A stretch of DNA of 64,000 nucleotides from Drosophila persimilis (taxonomy: Eukaryota; Arthropoda; Insecta; Diptera; Drosophilidae), in the NCBI RefSeq assembly GCF_003286085.1, contig NW_020825289.1, positions 18,998,001 to 19,062,000 on the forward strand, written 5' to 3'. The notes beneath the pieces were generated by a model. The model had not been told where the DNA came from. It made no database searches and was given only the letters and a program-made list of their open reading frames with translations. Below, piece by piece: positions 11,701-22,500 of the stretch. The translations under genes were made by a program, and so were the position numbers. How positions within the stretch are numbered: the first letter of the stretch is position 1; every line of letters begins with the position of its first letter.

Positions 11701-14700
11701 ACACTGATCTCCACGTCGGTGGTGTCGCTCAGCGAGGGACTGCCGCCGTCCTTGGCGGTGACTGTCAGCAGGTATCCGCTGGTCGTCTCCCTGTCAAGGG
11801 GGGCGTTCGTGACGATCGCCCCCGTCTGCGGATTGATGGAGAAGGGGTCCGGGCTGCCCAGTCCGTTGATGCTCTCCTCGTTCAGCGAGTACGTGATCTG
11901 CGCGTTAATCCCCACGTCGCTGTCGGTGGCAGAGACCACCAGCACGGTGGTGCCCACGGGCGCATCCTCGAACACGGAGGCGCTGTAGGGCGCGTTCTCG
12001 AAGATGGGGGCAAAGTTGTTCGCGTCCGTTATGTTGATGTGCACCGTGGCCGTGTCGGAGCGTCCGCCGGAGTCGGTGGCCGTGACCGTGAGCAGGAAGC
12101 GCTTCTCCTGCTTGTAGTCCAGGGACTGGGCGATCGTGATGAGACCCCTGCCGTTCTGCGAGGTGATCGCGAAGCGTCCGCGCGTGTTGCCTGTCGTGAT
12201 CTCGTAGTGCAGCCGCGAGTCCTCGTCCGGGTCTGTGGCCGTGACAGTCGTGACGGGCGTGCCCTGCGGCTGATCCTCGCCCACGTTCGCCTCGTAGTAC
12301 TTGGGGTTGAAGGTGGGGTCGTTGTCGTTCACATCCTGGACGGTGATCACCACCGAAGAGCTGGCGGACTTGGGCGGCACTCCGCCGTCCTTGGCCACCA
12401 CCTGGAAGGCGAAGCGGCTCTGCTCCTCTCTGTCCAGCTGCTTGATGGTCTGCACCCAGCCGGTTCGAGGATCGACGGCCAGCGGAAAGTTGTCGTCGCG
12501 CTCCGAGATGCTGTACGTGATCTCCGCGTTGGGGCCCTCGTCCGAGTCGTAGGCCTGCACCCGAATGATGTTGTAGCCGACGGGGACGTTCTCTAGCACG
12601 CTCTCCTGGAACTGGGAGGTGTAGAAGCGCGGCGCATTGTCGTTGGCATCTATCACGTTGACCAGCAGCTGGGTGGTGTTGCTCCTCGAGGGACTTCCCC
12701 CGTCCTGGGCGCGTATCACCAGCCGATAGCTGCGCACACTCTCGTAGTCCAGGGGCTTCACCAGACTCACGTCGCCCGACATGGAGTCGATGGAGAACTG
12801 CGACTGCGTGTTGCCGCCAATGATCGCGTACCGGATGGCGGCATTGTTGCCCTGGTCCGCGTCTGTGGCCCGTATGTGGGCCACGGTATTGTCCTCGCTG
12901 CCGCCCCACTGGTCCTCCGGTACCTGGACGGTGTACGTGCGCTCGCTGAACTGCGGATAGTTGTCGTTGTCGTCCAGGACCTTAACCAGCACACTGGCCG
13001 TGGCGGTCTTGCGTTCGCTCTGGGCTGCTGCCATGTCCGAGGCGGTCACCAGCAGGTGGTAGCTGTCCGACGTCTCTCTGTCCAGACTGCTGCGCGTGGA
13101 GATGACACCCGAGCGGGAGTCAATCCGGAAGATGGGCAGCTCCTGATCCTGCGTCGATCCGGTGCCATCTGTAAATGCCACAGGGAGAGATCAGTATACA
13201 ATATAGCGAACGAATCTGGTATCGATCTTCTGTTACAGCCTGTTTACACTGGGGCTGCATCTCGGGTCTTTGTTGTTCTACGACATTAAAACGAGACAAA
13301 TTCTTGCACTCCGGTTTCACCTAAGGACGTATATGACCAGAATGCCTCTCTGTTATTCCGCAACATCTGTGTCTGTCTCACTTCTCGCACCAACAACAGC
13401 TCCAACATCTCACTCCCCTCCGCCAGGAGCCGCACAATGCACGAGGAAAAGTGTGTGAGAGTGAGAGAGGGAAGGGGGCAGCGTAGACACTGTAAATGTG
13501 TTTCGGCTATAATATTAGCGGAGCCTAAGGTGTCACTGGTAACAGAGTGACCTCACAGGAGCGTGGATACAAAATTTGGTTAATCTAGCTTGTATAGTCC
13601 CTGAGATCTAGGCACTCATCGAGACGGACAGACGTCCGCCTCAACATGCAGACATGTCTACAAAAACTCGGCTATTGATGATGTTCTGTTTAGATCGAAT
13701 AACAGTTCAAAGTATATGTTTCCGAAGGCCTGTTCTCTCGACCTTCCATAAACCGACTGTGTCGTATCGATAGCCACTTATCGGCTGGGTCTAGGCTAGG
13801 CTACTTGATACCCTGTCCCCAGTTAATGGTATCGGAAACGCCTCCGTCTGGCATCCACCAGAAAACTAATACGTCCCGAAACTCTTCGAGTACGCGGAAA
13901 AGTGGTACCCTAACGCCTCCCTAGTGTAAGCAAAGGCCTCGTCGTGCTGTCCACTTACCTGTAACTGTTTCGATTCCGTACTCTATCTCCGCGTTCTTGC
14001 CAATGTCCTGGTCGGTGGCTCGCAGGGTGATGACTGTGGAGCCCACGGTGGCGCCTTCCCTGATGCTCGCCTCGAACTGTTCGGCCTCGAAGGTGGGACT
14101 GTGGTCGTTGCAGTCGAGGACATTCACCTGGAGCGTGGTGGTGCCGGAGCGGGGCGGGAAGCTGTCGTCGGTGGCCACCACGCGGAAGTAGTGGACGTCC
14201 ATGAGCTCGCGATCGAGGCTGGCCGACGTCGTGACCACGCCGGTGCGCGAGTCCACCTTGAAGAGCGACTGCGAGCGCGAGTCCAGCAGCGAGACCATGG
14301 AGTAGACCACGGGGGAGTCCTCGGGGTCGCGGGCCCGCACGGTGGTGACCGCTGCCCCGGACGCCTGCTCCTCCAGCACCGCGGCCACGTAGAGGGCCTG
14401 CTCGAAGTAGGGCGACTGGTTGCGCAGCTCGCGGCGCACGCGCCTGGCGATGTCGGTGTCGTTGAACTCCTGGTGGTGGTAGACGATCTTCAGGCGGTGG
14501 TCGGAGTCGACGATGTCGTTGCGGCTGCACCGGATGTTGAACGTGATGCTGACCTTCCACATTGACTCGTGGATGCAGACGTCGCGGCTGGCCACCAGGT
14601 CCCGGTTCCGGTGCTCGATGGCGAACCGCTCGTCGTTCACGTCGAGGAAGTTCACCTTGCAGAACTGGCACACGGTCCGGGGCAGGAAGGCGTTCAGGCT

Positions 14701-15495
14701 GTTGATGAACTGCGACTTGCGCAGGCAGATCTGGTTCCACTTGTCCGTCGTGTGGATGGCGTAGGAGGCGTACGTCTCCGAGATCCACTGCTTGGCGTCG
14801 GAGATGCGCCGATGGAGGGCCGGCTGCAGGTGCAGCGGGTCGGACGAGGGCAGTCCGCGCCGCTTGCGGCTGAGGATGCGGTGCCGCATCTCGTTCTCGA
14901 AGCTGTCGCCAAAGATCAGGTCTCCGGCCCGGAACTCGGTGCTGTTCTGGCTGTAGGCCTGCTCGAGCTGGTTGCCGTCCAGCAGCTGGACCTCCAGCGG
15001 CGCGGACCGCCTGCGCCGCCGCTTGGAGTAGCCCGTGTTGTCCTCCTCCTCGTAGTGGTGCTGGTGGTGGTGCAGCTCCTGCTCGACGCGCCTGTCCTCG
15101 TTGCAGCTGTGCCCCGAGACGAATATCCTCACCGGCAGGCTGTAGTAGTCGATGCTGCGCAGCCGGTTCGACGTCGAGTCCACGTAGAAGGTGAACAGGC
15201 TCGGGTAGTATATGCCGTCGCACTTGAGCGCCTTCCGCAGCTGGATCTGCCCGTCCTTGTGGCTGACCGTGACCAGGTGGTGCACAAAGTTGGCCGACTT
15301 GTGCGCGTTGATCTTGTAGTGCCGCTCCGAGCCCAGCTTGTACACGGAGGCGTTGAAGATGACCGTCCCCGGCGCCGCGTCCTCGTGCACCACGATCAGA
15401 TACCCCTCGGACAGATGGTGGCCGGCCAGCTGGAGCAGCGCCAGCAGCCCCAGCCCCAGCCTCCACCAGCTACTCCGCCAGTCCCTCGTTTGCAT
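3868..15495 (-). CDS. stan: Starry night / Flamingo, seven-pass transmembrane cadherin (adhesion GPCR)
   Basis: Coding exons are 15495-13959, 13168-5830 and 5767-3868, joined in frame to give 3,591 residues (D. melanogaster is about 3,580). Order of parts: signal peptide (about 1-34), a long N-terminal region, nine cadherin repeats with LDRE and DxNDNxP calcium motifs (about 370-1330), EGF-like modules, laminin G 1 (about 1570-1740), EGF, laminin G 2 (about 1810-1950), EGF and laminin-type EGF, hormone-receptor motif (about 2150), GAIN/GPS (to about 2805), seven membrane segments (about 2816-3077), and a Ser/Gln-rich tail of about 514 residues. The family acts at cell junctions by homophilic adhesion, bridges Frizzled and Van Gogh complexes in planar polarity, and controls dendrite and axon growth. 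The start is the ATG at 15495, with A at -1 and G at -3; the in-frame GTG four codons upstream is not needed. The best match to my memory is D. melanogaster stan, almost residue for residue in the tail. Confidence 0.97.
4211..4241 (-). repeat. stan: CAG repeat encoding polyglutamine in the stan tail
   Basis: On the minus strand this reads as CAG/CAA codons and gives about nine consecutive Gln, followed by Leu-Gln-Ala-Gln-Ala-Gln. The D. melanogaster tail also has a Gln run here, of different length as I recall, so this is a length-variable coding repeat. Confidence 0.85.
5830..13168 (-). CDS. stan: stan large central exon: cadherin repeats 2-9, EGF/LamG, GAIN and first membrane segments
   Basis: One uninterrupted 7.3 kb exon carries residues 513-2959. 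The acceptor TTTACAG|AT and donor TT|GTAAGT keep the frame on both sides. Cadherin repeats end in DDNDNYPQF, DANDNAPRF, DVNDNDPTF, DANNFAPIF, DVNDNAPVF, DVNDSPPTF and DVNDNAPVL; the ninth repeat lacks the calcium motif at its end. Two laminin G domains alternate with EGF modules such as CQNGGSC and CFNGGTC. The hormone-receptor motif includes CPRSFAAGIWWPRT. The GPS has the pattern C-S-C-T-H-I-S at 2794-2800, so a cleavable His-hydrophobic-Ser triad is present. The last part encodes the membrane segments before NSL. The high GC at third positions opens long antisense frames, which are shadows. Confidence 0.96.
13169..13958 (-). other. stan: stan first coding intron
   Basis: A 790-bp intron bounded by GTAAGT at 13958-13953 and TTTACAG at 13175-13169. 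It splits cadherin repeat 2. Its left part (on the plus strand) has only CT/CA-rich DNA; the right part holds a decayed interspersed repeat. Confidence 0.9.
13530..13920. repeat. Decayed interspersed repeat (noncoding element typical of Drosophila introns)
   Basis: The stretch contains, in order, TACAAAATTTGGTTA, CCTGAGATCTAGGCACTCAT, GACGGACAGACG, ACTCGGCTATTGATG, TATCGGAAACGCCTCCGTC and CTCTTCGAGTACGCGG. The same order of short blocks is found in an abundant noncoding fly repeat (blocks such as GAGATCT, GACGGACAGACGGACATG, CTCGGCTATTGATG, GGAAACGTCTCCTTC, and a final CTCTACGAGTAACGGGTAT), as I recall it. The copy is mutated throughout and has no coding capacity. The exact family is not assigned. 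Confidence 0.6.
13959..15495 (-). CDS. stan: stan first coding exon: signal peptide to cadherin repeat 2
   Basis: This exon encodes 512 residues plus one base. It begins MQTRDWRSSWWRLGLGLLAL, a basic start followed by a hydrophobic core, which fits a signal peptide. The next roughly 330 residues carry no cadherin repeat but contain two strongly basic, furin-like sites, KRRRRR-S at 158-164 and RKRR-G at 210-214. Cadherin repeat 1 starts near residue 370 and ends at the LDCNDHSPTF motif. Repeat 2 is split by the intron. The donor CAG|GTAAGT (intron from 13958) is near consensus, and the phase-1 join gives Asp 513 with the next exon. Confidence 0.95.
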
Positions 15496-15693
15496 TGCCA
15501 CGACCACGACACTCGCAGTGGCTGTCGGTGTCGATGGTCGCTGGTCGATGTGTTTGCCTCTGTGTCTGAAGGAGGCTCCCTCCTGCGGGTGGTGCGTGGG
15601 TGTGGGTGTGCTGCGAGAGCCGACGAGCCACAGTGCAATCAGAGCTCCTATTCAATTATCATCGGTGGGCGGGCAGCGGGCGTGGCCATCTGT
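15496..15693 (-). other. stan: stan 5' UTR part of the first coding exon, with an upstream small frame
   Basis: The acceptor TTCCTTTACAG|ACAG sets the exon start at 15693, so stan has at least one upstream noncoding exon. A 13-codon upstream frame begins at the ATG at 15689, four bases into the exon, and reads MATPAARPPMIIE with stop TAG at 15650-15648. It ends 152 bases before the stan ATG, and only one other upstream ATG exists, in the same frame. Confidence 0.75.
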
Positions 15694-18600
15694 CTGTAAA
15701 GGAACACGGAGTGAGTGGGAGTCGCAAACATTTTGAGAGCCTAATGATATCCTCTTCTTGTGAAGGGATGCCCGTAAGCCACGAGCATGCAGGCTGCCGC
15801 TGCTCATGTTTTGACGGTTTTAAAGCTTTTGCTTTTGACTTAATTAAAAACTCTTCATGTCGCCGGCCTGCACAGAGTTTTCCACAAACACACCGCCACA
15901 ACGCGGGGGGTGTATCACCCCCTTTTTCCCTTTCTTCTCCGCAGCAAACTCTGACTTTTCGAGGGTTTTTCGTATTAGCTAGATAAAACGAAATTTAATC
16001 TCTCGGGAGGAGGGCTCTTTGGCTCATTTTCTCCTTTCTCCACTTTTCACAGTTTGCCCAAAAATAAAAATACGGCTTAATCAGACAGGGGTGCAGGGCA
16101 GGGGCCCGGACAGGACAGCCGCAGCCAACAAAATGCAACAATGTGACACTGACCAGGGCTCGGGTGACCGTCACCCGGTGGCTATTCAGTTGCAGGAGCT
16201 GAAAATTTAATGAAATTCGATTTGATGTCCCTCTAATGGCCTTTGTGAATGCGTTTCGGGTTCGTTAATTAGCCAAAGCCAGCCACGGGCCCATACAGAC
16301 CTGGCCCTGGGCGAAAGGGTGGCCTAAACAGGTGGGTCGGCTCGGGGTCAGGGGCCTTGGGGGCTGTGCTCGAGCTCCATTCCGAATTCCAGCTGCAACT
16401 AAACTGTTTGTTCGTTGTGCTTCATTTGGATGCAGATAATTCGCACGTTCGCCCCATGAAAGACACGTTCCAGCAATTCCCCTTCCCCTTCCAGGGGCAC
16501 TGGGATATTGCGCATACGCAGTGCAGTGCAGGATGGCGCGCCATGTGGCCTATGAAATTAGCATGGCTCCTGGCTGCTGGAACCGACATCTGAGTACCTC
16601 TGGCCCCAAGATCACATCCCAGATCACAGGCTCCACGAGCAACAGAGAGACGAAGGGAGTGTTTTTCGGGGAGAAAGTCTGAAGACTGCAATTACATGTC
16701 GTGGCAGTCGCTTAACTTTCTGTTAATTGCAGTGTTAAAATGTTTAATTAAAATTTCAGCTTCGCCGCGCTCGCGGTAGACGTGTGCCAGACTTGGTGGC
16801 AGGCGGTTATTGTTCCGCCATGCGGCATAGTGCACACCGACAGGCACCCCATTCTCACCTGGGGCCTGCCCGGGGCGGCAGGCAGACGCTTTTCATGGTC
16901 CGTCAAGCCTGAAACAGGCGGCGAAACAGGCGGCTGCTGCCAGCAGACATGAAATTAATAAATTCTCACACGTTGCAGGCAACACTTGGAAAACAAAGAG
17001 GGAAGCAGGCCCGACCGGAGGCGCGTTTAGGGGGGGTGTTCGCTTCTGCCGACTAATTAATATTGGCCGACTGCTGCTGCAGTTTAGATCTGGCACAAAT
17101 CAGGCCCGAATGCCAATTAGGAATGCGTCAGGCGATTACAAGTTTTCCACCAGTACGGCTGTGCGGGGCTTCGTATCGCCACTGGCTGGGCAGGAAGCCC
17201 GGCAAATATTTCCCACAGGTAACACACACCCGAGCGGGCGGGGGGGGAGCTCCTTGGAAGGGTTGCCCATAAACACTCGCGTTTTACGAGACAGCAATCC
17301 GCCCCCAAGACAGAGGCAGCAGCAGCTGGAAACTTTTTAAGTAGCAGCGTCCTGCGGAGCTGTTCCTGAAATATTATCCAGCCCCAAAGTTCTCCCATTC
17401 CGCCGGATTCATTTCGACTTTTTGTCCTTTCGCAAAGAGAGCGAAATGCAAGCGGAGAAGGCAGGAAGAAGGACACGAAACGTGTCAACTGTAAGCCTGA
17501 TGGAAATTTATCACAGCCCCCGCCCCCGCCTCCGTCAAGTCGCTGTGTGGGCGTGGGCGTGGCAGCTCTGCGTCGCTAATGAGAAGCCCCAGGTAAAAGA
17601 GAGCTGAAGGCATTTTCATTCCATGATTTTTGATGAGCAAAAGCAGAGGAAAACTTGCTTGTTTGCTGCTAATGAAAATTGATCAACATTACGGGGGAAA
17701 TGGTAGTCCCCGCTCCGCAGCTACGAAGCCTAAGGACTCTCGGGCAGGACTATAATTGAATTTCGAACATAATGAGACTCGAAAGCGGCGACTGGGGCCG
17801 AGACTGGGGCCGAGTGATTTCCCTTTTGGGGGAAAATTAATATTATGGCTTGTTTTGTTTTAACGAAGTGGCAGATATCCGTGGCATGCCGCGCGGGACT
17901 GACTCACTGCCTGTTCGGGGCTGTCTGGGTGTCTGCTGTCTGAATATTTCCATAAATTGGCGGCAAGGATAAGCGAGGACCTGCGTGCCTGGCAAGCATT
18001 AGCCGATTCCAGGGACATGAAATGCAATCAAATTCATTGTCTGGGACACGAGAGACGAGACACGACCCGGAGTTGCGTGCCGGAAATGCGCCTGTCTCCG
18101 GTCTAGACACAATAAGGAAAACAGGGAAAACTGAATGAAAACCAGTGGGAAACAAGCAGAGGGGGGACAGAGATGTGTGGTGAGCATTTAACTGCATTAT
18201 CAAGGCTCTTTTCAGCCACCAGCCCCTGCGGCATACCCTGCGTATGCGTAATGTGTGGCCTTCCATGGGGGCATTCTTTGGGCGCACTTTTGAGGCCTCA
18301 AAACGGCCCAGACTGTGTATATTTTTGGGACACTTTTCGGGAAATTAATTTCCACCCCACGGGGCATCAATTAAATATCCGAGACAGCGTGCAGAAGGAA
18401 GACCCGTCTGAAAAGCTCCTTGCTGTGCAGGCAACTGCAATCGGGGCCAACAAAGGGAAACTGGCGGTGCAACAATGCGTCCTGGCGGCGGCTGTAGGGG
18501 GGTACAGGGGACCAGAATGTTTCCACAACAACGGAAACATAGAAAAACATGCATACAAAAGGAGGATAACGGCATGCCAAAGGAATCGCAGGAAGAAAAG

Positions 18601-19617
18601 CTTCCTTTGTTGCTGGGCTCTAGCTGAAGGCAGACAGAAGCAACAGGGAGAGCAGGGGCGAGGGGGGATTACCGAGTGCAATGCAATTGAGCTTAAACGA
18701 TAACATTGTCCAAAGGAATGCATACGGAAAGCTGCAGAAAAAGGAGCAACGAGTGCGAGTAATGCACGGAGACACGGAGGGAGGCCACAGAGCCCAGCGG
18801 GGGGCACTGCACTGACTTGCAACATGGCGTACAAATTAAAAGTGTGCCAGCGGCAAGCCACGCAAACTGCAACCGGAAGAGCGGGGGAGACTGCGGATGA
18901 CGGAGTGCGGAGACTGCGGAGACTGTCGGATAGAAATAAATTAAGAGCATTGTAAATTCCGTGACAAGGACCAGGCAGGACTCGAATTTAAATGCAAATC
19001 AGAGACTCTCCAGCGATCTGCTTGCGCTCCATTAGCGCGTATCGCGTGGAGAGGGATTTATGTTCTGCTGCCACTCGACAGTGCCCCTTAATTGTGGCTG
19101 GAGCGGGAGCGGGAGCTGGAACTAAGCAAAGTTCTCCCTCGTTCGCCTAACACAAAATCAATGCTCGGAGCTCGACCGATTCGCTCGAGTTGCCTGCCTT
19201 CCTGCCGTTCTTCCTGCCCAAATTGCTTAATTAATGTGGGAAGAATTTGTTGAATTAGTGCAAAAGTTGAGCTCGGAAGCGCTCAAGTTTCCACACGGAA
19301 AGTTTGCGCCCGAGAAACGGGAGAGTGTGGACTCTGCGCCGGCTTTAAGAATCTGTGGGATGCGTGCATACGCAGCACATCGATGCCAGAGGTTACTGCC
19401 AACCACCCCCCCACCCACACTCCCATTTGACGCACAATCCAGATGCCAGCAAAGGACAAGCCACAGGGCTGCCAGGAGCAGGAGCAAAAGCAGGAGCCGG
19501 GGGATCAGGAGATGACAAACGAAAAGCGTAAATGAAATGAGGCCATGAATAAAGGAATAAAGAGCAGCCAAAGCAGCTACTCGTTCAAATGCTCAGATAC
19601 ATATACCCATGTAGCCC

Positions 19618-19637
19618 CATATATATATATATATATG
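19618..19637. repeat. (TA)n microsatellite
   Basis: About nine tandem TA units. Confidence 0.85.
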
Positions 19638-19957
19638 TACATTCGTATCCTATATCCCCGTCGCATTCATTCCGTTCTCTGTGTGGGGTGGGGTGAGTGG
19701 TGGAGGAGCTATGGATCTAAGTGCGTTGCAGTTTAACTTTTGCCGTCAAGTTAATTCAAATGCAGCGGGGGAGTCGGAATGGGAGTGCGGCTTGGAAGTG
19801 GGAATGGGGGCAGAACACTTAGTGGATATCTCATGACAAATGTCGGGAGTCGGGCGGTGCAGGAGGCAGGAGGGAGGAGGGAGGAGGCAAGAGGGACTGT
19901 TGACAAGCATTTGCTTTTCTCGCTTTTCTCGGATTTTCTTTTGTGGCATTGTCATCG

Positions 19958-19958
<1 letters not shown>

Positions 19959-19988
<30 letters not shown>

Positions 19989-19998
19989 TCTGCTGCTG
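19959..19998. repeat. (CTG)n trinucleotide repeat
   Basis: About twelve CTG/TGC units with one interruption. Both strands give homopolymeric frames, but no gene context supports coding. Confidence 0.9.
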
Positions 19999-22500
19999 CA
20001 CTGTTTTGCAATTAAGTTTTTGTGTGTTGCGGCTCCCACATATCGCTCAGAGCGCGAGACAGAGAGGGCGATAGGGCGAGAGAAAGGGGAAGAAGACAGC
20101 GAACATATGGCAACGCTTCACCAGGAAAACAATGGCTGATGCTCCCCTGCCGGAAATGTGATGCCACTCTATGAAGTTCCGGGCTCTACAGGGTTTTAGC
20201 CACCGTCTCTGACTCCGTCTCTGACTCCGACTGTGTGTCCTGGCCCTGAGCCTGAGCCGTGATAAGTTGCTCCACTTTGGCTGGAGTGGTGGCTGGGGGG
20301 CGCGGGTGGGGCCAGTCAAGCGCAAATCCCATTGAATTTATTTTTATAGTGTTGTAAAGTTGATTATGTTAATGCGATTCAATTCGCATTCGCATCCGAC
20401 TTCGGGGTTTTATGGGGAATTTATGCAGTCCTTTCTGCCTATGAAATATGGCCAGTGATTTATCCTCTTCGAGCAGGCGAGTGAGCGTCGAGCGTCGAGC
20501 GATTTAAGTAAATTGAAAAAAAGGAAGCACCAGAGCGGCAAAGGATAATCGAGAATCCTGTCAAATGGGTGGAAGGACAAAGTGCCATCAATGGATCGGA
20601 TGGAGCACCACCATTCGGATGCACATGCACAGCCCCCAGCCGACGGCGGCGGATGCAGAGGCAGAAAGGAGGCGGCTAGGGATGGGGGGTCCTGTCCTGG
20701 CATCAGCCATCACCCAGCAGCCATCAGCTCAGCTAATGACTAGGACAAACAAGCAGCATCAAGCAGCATCAAGCAGCTTCAAAGCTCTAAATGCGATTTC
20801 ACTGTTACTGAAGGGTAATAGGATACACGAGACAGAGCCAGAGACGGAGCCAGGGACAGAGCCAGAGACAATAGGGAGGAGGATTGGTTGTTGCTGGAGG
20901 GAAAATGGGTCAGGGGGAGAACAATGGCTTTGGCACTATCAATCTGTAATGGGTCGGGAGTATGAGCAATCTTCACCTAATCCATTAATCGAAGCAGCTC
21001 CACGCTGGAGCATTGCTACACCTGCGAGTGGCCCGTCGACAGCCCCAATTAAGAGGCAGAGCCAGAGGCAGAAGCAGAAACAGAAACAGCGGCAGTGTAA
21101 CGAATACTATTCAATTGCAGGCTACAGACAGAGCCTAATTAGCAGCGATGACAAATAATTTGCAGGCAAACAGAGACAGAGAGAGAGGCAGAGACAGAGA
21201 GAGGCCAGTAATTAGCCCAGAGCCACTCTGAAATCATTTCCATTTCCATTTCATACTCATTGAGTGTTGACTCCGATTAAAACAAACACGACACGACACA
21301 CAGAGGCATTGCATGCCATACTATTCCCATTCCCATTCCAAGATAAACGACATTTGGCATCTGATATCAAAAGACACACAGAACTACATCCAGTAGGAAT
21401 ATCCTGCCTGCTGCCTTGCAGGAAAACAGGGACGTGGCCTGGTCGTGGGCCAAACTTGTCTCAAGTCAAGTCAAGTTTGTTTTTGGCATTTGAATGGATC
21501 TCTGACCCCCAGAACAGAGCCTGCACTGTCTTTGAATGCGGCTTTGATCCGTGTTTGCTGGAAAGAGACGAGGAATATGGCTCCATCCTCAGCGAAGAAT
21601 CTTCTACGGAAGCCCTGATTCCACATTTGTCATAGACAAAGCCCCCCCCTCCCCCTCGCCACGAGGGTAGGGAGGGGGGTAGATAGACTTGATTACGCAG
21701 AAAGTCATAAGCATAAATAAACACACAGTTGGCATATGAATTGCCGAGCACGAAAGATAGCAGACCAGAGTCTCTCCGCATTACACAAACTTTGTGGAGA
21801 CTCCTGCCTCCCACCTGCCTCCCTGCCCCCCTGCACAAGGACTGCGAGGGAAGTTGCGACTTGTAGTGCATGCTCTTGTGCGTTGCGGCAGGCCAGAGTG
21901 GAGAGGAGGCGGGTGTGGCGGGGAGAGCAGGGAGAGCAACGCAACCCCTTCAGGCATTATTAATGCGAGTGGCTGCCACTTGAACCCCTCCACGTATATG
22001 AAGAGCAGGCGGCGAAGAGCTGCAGCGATTCCATTTTTCCGCCAGCAGCTGCCCGTCCGTCCGCCCGTCCACCCCGTTGCTATCTGCAGCGGCAGCGGGC
22101 CGGCAAGTTTTGCTGGTAATCAGCATTGACAGTTTGCTCAAACTTTGTCCAGGAGTCCAGGAGTCGGTGGGAGTCGGGGAGTCGGGGAGCCGGGGAGCCG
22201 GGGAGCCCGAGAGGCAAGGACTTGGCCAAGTCATCTCGGGGGAGCCGGCTGATCTGCTGCGGCTTTAATTCGAGCAGCAATCGGCAGCCTTTTAATCAGC
22301 ATTAAGTGCAGGGCCTTCGTGGCAACACAAGTTAAAGGATAAGGGATAAAGTGCGAGGGATAAAGAGAGCTACAGTGAAATGGATTTTTATTGTTTCCGC
22401 GCGACGACAAACAAATTGGAAAAGTAAATAAAACAAAGGCAGGCAACGGGCGGCACGAAGGATGGCAGCAAGGATGCTGGCTCTGGCGCTGGAAGGTTTT

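Larger units (their letters stand above)
15694..22500. other. Noncoding DNA, probable stan 5' intron (first part)
   Basis: No recognisable gene, RNA or transposon. The DNA alternates between AT-rich blocks with many TTAATTA/TAATTAA cores (possible homeodomain sites) and GC-rich, C- or G-run-rich blocks. Purine-rich low-complexity stretches made of GACAGA/GAGCCA units lie at about 20830-20880 and 21050-21215. Short open frames here have no recognisable sequence. Confidence 0.5.

Noticed and set aside
9132-12596. Plus-strand frames of 515 and 534 codons opposite the stan cadherin, EGF and LamG exons
   Set aside because: Same shadow effect. They lack start context, splice structure and any recognisable domain.
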